6,258 bases of DNA from Deltaproteobacteria bacterium (GTDB lineage: Bacteria; Desulfobacterota; Desulfobacteria; Desulfobacterales; UBA11574): assembly GCA_019313025.1 (NCBI GenBank), contig JAFDCA010000666.1, forward strand, positions 1 to 6,258, written 5' to 3'. The translations under genes were made by a program, and so were the position numbers. The notes beneath the pieces were generated by a model. The model did not search any database. It worked only from the letters and a program-made list of their open reading frames with translations, and was not told where the DNA came from. Shown here in pieces: positions 6,040-6,258 of this stretch. Every line of letters begins with the position of its first letter. Position 1 is the first letter of the stretch.

Positions 6040-6258
6040 CTACTCAACACTCGGCCTGGGATACAGACCGGATTTCTCCACAATCTCGGGCACCATCTCT
6101 TCCCATTCAATGGCCATGACATGAAAACCGTGAACCCCTTTCACTTCTTTAAGCCGTTGAATAGATTCGATACAAATTTTAATCCCCTCTTCGGGTTGTT
6201 TCTCTTTTGGGGTATCGACCATCCGTTTAACCATTTCGTCCGGAATCTCGATCCCCGG
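6040..6258 (-). CDS. metF: 5,10-methylenetetrahydrofolate reductase, C-terminal fragment (5' end outside window)
   Basis: Only the last 72 residues are present; the frame is open to the window edge, and TAG at 6042-6040 ends it. The segment matches the C-terminus of MetF: P-G-I-E-I-P-D-E, then a P-K-E-K-Q-x-E-E-G-I-K-I-C helix, V-x-G-x-H-V-M-A-I-E-W-E, and P-E-I-V-E-x-S-G-L-x-P-R-P at the end. MetF interconverts methylene- and methyl-tetrahydrofolate using a flavin. In acetyl-CoA-pathway anaerobes it is often encoded with HdrA/MvhD-type electron-transfer proteins. The downstream neighbours on this strand are a response regulator and an HdrCB-like protein, which fits that setting. The first Met inside the window (6234) is internal, not the start. 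Confidence 0.85.
   Translation of the reverse strand, partial: PGIEIPDEMVKRMVDTPKEKQPEEGIKICIESIQRLKEVKGVHGFHVMAIEWEEMVPEIVEKSGLYPRPSVE

Noticed and set aside
5858..6124. 88-residue plus-strand frame across the metF end and the intergenic region
   Set aside because: No ribosome site, no recognisable motif, and its second half is antisense to the clearly recognisable metF terminus.

Overview
The window looks like a chromosomal segment of an anaerobic Desulfobacterota (deltaproteobacterial) organism, probably a Desulfobacteraceae-type sulfate reducer or a relative using the Wood-Ljungdahl (reductive acetyl-CoA) pathway. This is inferred from gene content: cytoplasmic PAS histidine kinases, the C-terminus of a 5,10-methylenetetrahydrofolate reductase, a heterodisulfide-reductase-type Fe-S protein and an apparent selenocysteine codon. 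No rRNA, tRNA, CRISPR array or mobile element was seen.

Layout. The plus strand (about 43-3007) carries two overlapping genes for soluble two-component proteins: a PAS-PAS-HisKA-HATPase sensor kinase, and a protein with a receiver domain followed by PAS and a second histidine kinase. The rest, 3011-6258, is on the minus strand. Read in transcription order it is: metF (3' end only, cut by the window edge), a stand-alone response regulator, a 432-residue HdrC-HdrB-type Fe-S oxidoreductase, an intrinsic terminator at 3958-3988, then aroE (shikimate dehydrogenase). aroE and the second kinase converge with only 3 bases between their stop codons.

Main result. The Fe-S oxidoreductase looks broken at first sight: an in-frame TGA at 4612-4614 splits it into a 243-residue and a 178-residue open frame. 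The same frame continues through the TGA without another stop. The TGA falls where a Cys is expected in a C-G-H motif, and a 12-bp hairpin with a GGGUC loop begins 11 nt after it, which is the geometry of a bacterial SECIS element. I therefore annotate one selenoprotein gene (4045-5343, Sec244). Two of the hairpin's pairs are G-U wobbles that work only in the minus-strand RNA, which fits selection on the transcript.

How the genes may work together (inference). MetF plus an HdrCB-like selenoprotein suggests an electron-transfer module linked to methylene-/methyl-tetrahydrofolate interconversion, with a stand-alone receiver protein encoded between them. The two kinases have no DNA-binding output, and neither does the stand-alone receiver, so a phosphorelay ending in protein-protein control is possible but unproven. 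aroE carries Asn at the position of the usual catalytic Asp (Asn102). The intergenic stretches at 3830-4044 and 5840-6039 hold only small palindromes and the terminator, with no further gene that I can support.
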